Source: Rhodobiaceae bacterium | GTDB taxonomy: Bacteria > Pseudomonadota > Alphaproteobacteria > Parvibaculales > Parvibaculaceae | Direction of reading: 5' to 3' | DNA length: 6,648 nucleotides | Assembly: GCA_027352645.1 (NCBI GenBank) | Contig: DAIEIL010000027.1 | Span: 1-6,648, forward strand | Part shown: positions 6,321 through 6,648 of the stretch, piece after piece | How the letters are laid out: every line of letters starts with the position of its first letter | How positions within the stretch are numbered: the first letter of the stretch is position 1 | Position numbers and translations under genes: made by a program | Notes under the pieces: generated by a model | Seen by the model: only the letters and a program-made list of their open reading frames with translations | What the model was told of the DNA's origin: nothing | Databases searched by the model: none

Positions 6321-6648
6321 TCAGTGCGCGTGACGGATCGCGCGCGCTTCCTCTTCCGTGAGCGGCTTGCGCTTCAACGGCCAGATGTATTCAAGCGCCG
6401 CGACCAGCGCCGGCAGGAGCGTCACCGCGCCGATCATGTTGACGATGAACATGAAGGTGAGGAGAAGGCCCATGTCGGCCTGGAACTTCAGAGCGGAGAA
6501 GCTCCAGGTCGAAACGCCGATGGCGAGCGTGCCGCCAGTGAACATCGTCGCCGAGCCCACGTCGTTCAGCGCCTGGAGATAGGCGTGGTACGGCGAGACG
6601 CCCATGCGCATGTAACGCTGGATGCGGTTGTACTCGTAGATACCGTAA
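6321..6648 (-). CDS. MMPL/RND-superfamily transporter, C-terminal fragment (5' part beyond window)
   Basis: The last ~108 residues of a large polytopic exporter; the frame is open to the window edge. Visible text runs from YGIYEYNRIQRYMRMGVSPY through ALNDVGSATMFTGGTLAIGVSTWSFSALKFQADMGLLLTFMF and VNMIGAVTLLPALVAALEYIWP to a charged cytoplasmic tail ending RAIRHAH. This matches the final transmembrane helices of MMPL-domain RND transporters, the 12-TM single-chain exporters of about 800 residues common in Alphaproteobacteria. The FSALKFQADMGLLL and NMIGAVTLLPAL segments are typical of that group. It is distinct from the AcrB-type permease in the window. The ATG at 6609-6611 is internal, not the start. 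Lipid-like or hydrophobic substrates are possible from the superfamily, but not shown here. Confidence 0.88.
   Translation of the reverse strand, partial: YGIYEYNRIQRYMRMGVSPYHAYLQALNDVGSATMFTGGTLAIGVSTWSFSALKFQADMGLLLTFMFIVNMIGAVTLLPALVAALEYIWPLKRKPLTEEEARAIRHAH

Overview
The window is a GC-rich, densely coded bacterial chromosome segment. GC-biased third codon positions, the style of the genes and the closeness of the terminal transporter fragment to alphaproteobacterial MMPL/RND proteins suggest an alphaproteobacterium, perhaps Parvibaculum-like or another Hyphomicrobiales. That placement is inference. No RNA gene, insertion sequence, CRISPR array or integration scar was seen.

Layout. (1) The 3' part of a DODA/LigB-type extradiol ring-opening dioxygenase on + (2-700, 5' end outside the window). 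(2) A TetR-family repressor on - (676-1410), whose 3' end overlaps the dioxygenase tail by 25 bp. (3) An 87-bp divergent control region (1411-1497) with two face-to-face promoter candidates and short dyads between them. (4) A two-gene + operon: a lipoprotein membrane-fusion (adaptor) protein (1498-2610) and an RND efflux pump permease (2607-5699), joined by an ATGA overlap and closed by a good intrinsic terminator (5727-5760). (5) A 160-bp intergenic region with a striking 22-bp near-perfect palindrome (5784-5805), followed by a stand-alone 127-aa SnoaL/NTF2-fold protein (5860-6243). (6) A strong bidirectional terminator (6263-6307) between that gene and the C-terminal end of an MMPL-type RND transporter on - (6321-6648, 5' part outside the window).

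How it works together. The TetR protein is most simply the local repressor of the adaptor-permease operon and of itself, acting at the shared promoter region. When its ligand, probably a hydrophobic or aromatic compound, binds, the inner-membrane pump and its lipid-anchored adaptor are made. No outer-membrane TolC-like channel is encoded here, so the pump would have to borrow one. The SnoaL-like gene appears to have its own promoter, operator and terminators and to be a separate transcription unit.

For novelty this is mostly an ordinary efflux locus. The parts worth a second look are the palindromic operator candidate before the SnoaL-like gene and the compact overlapping divergent promoters. 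No new system type could be supported.
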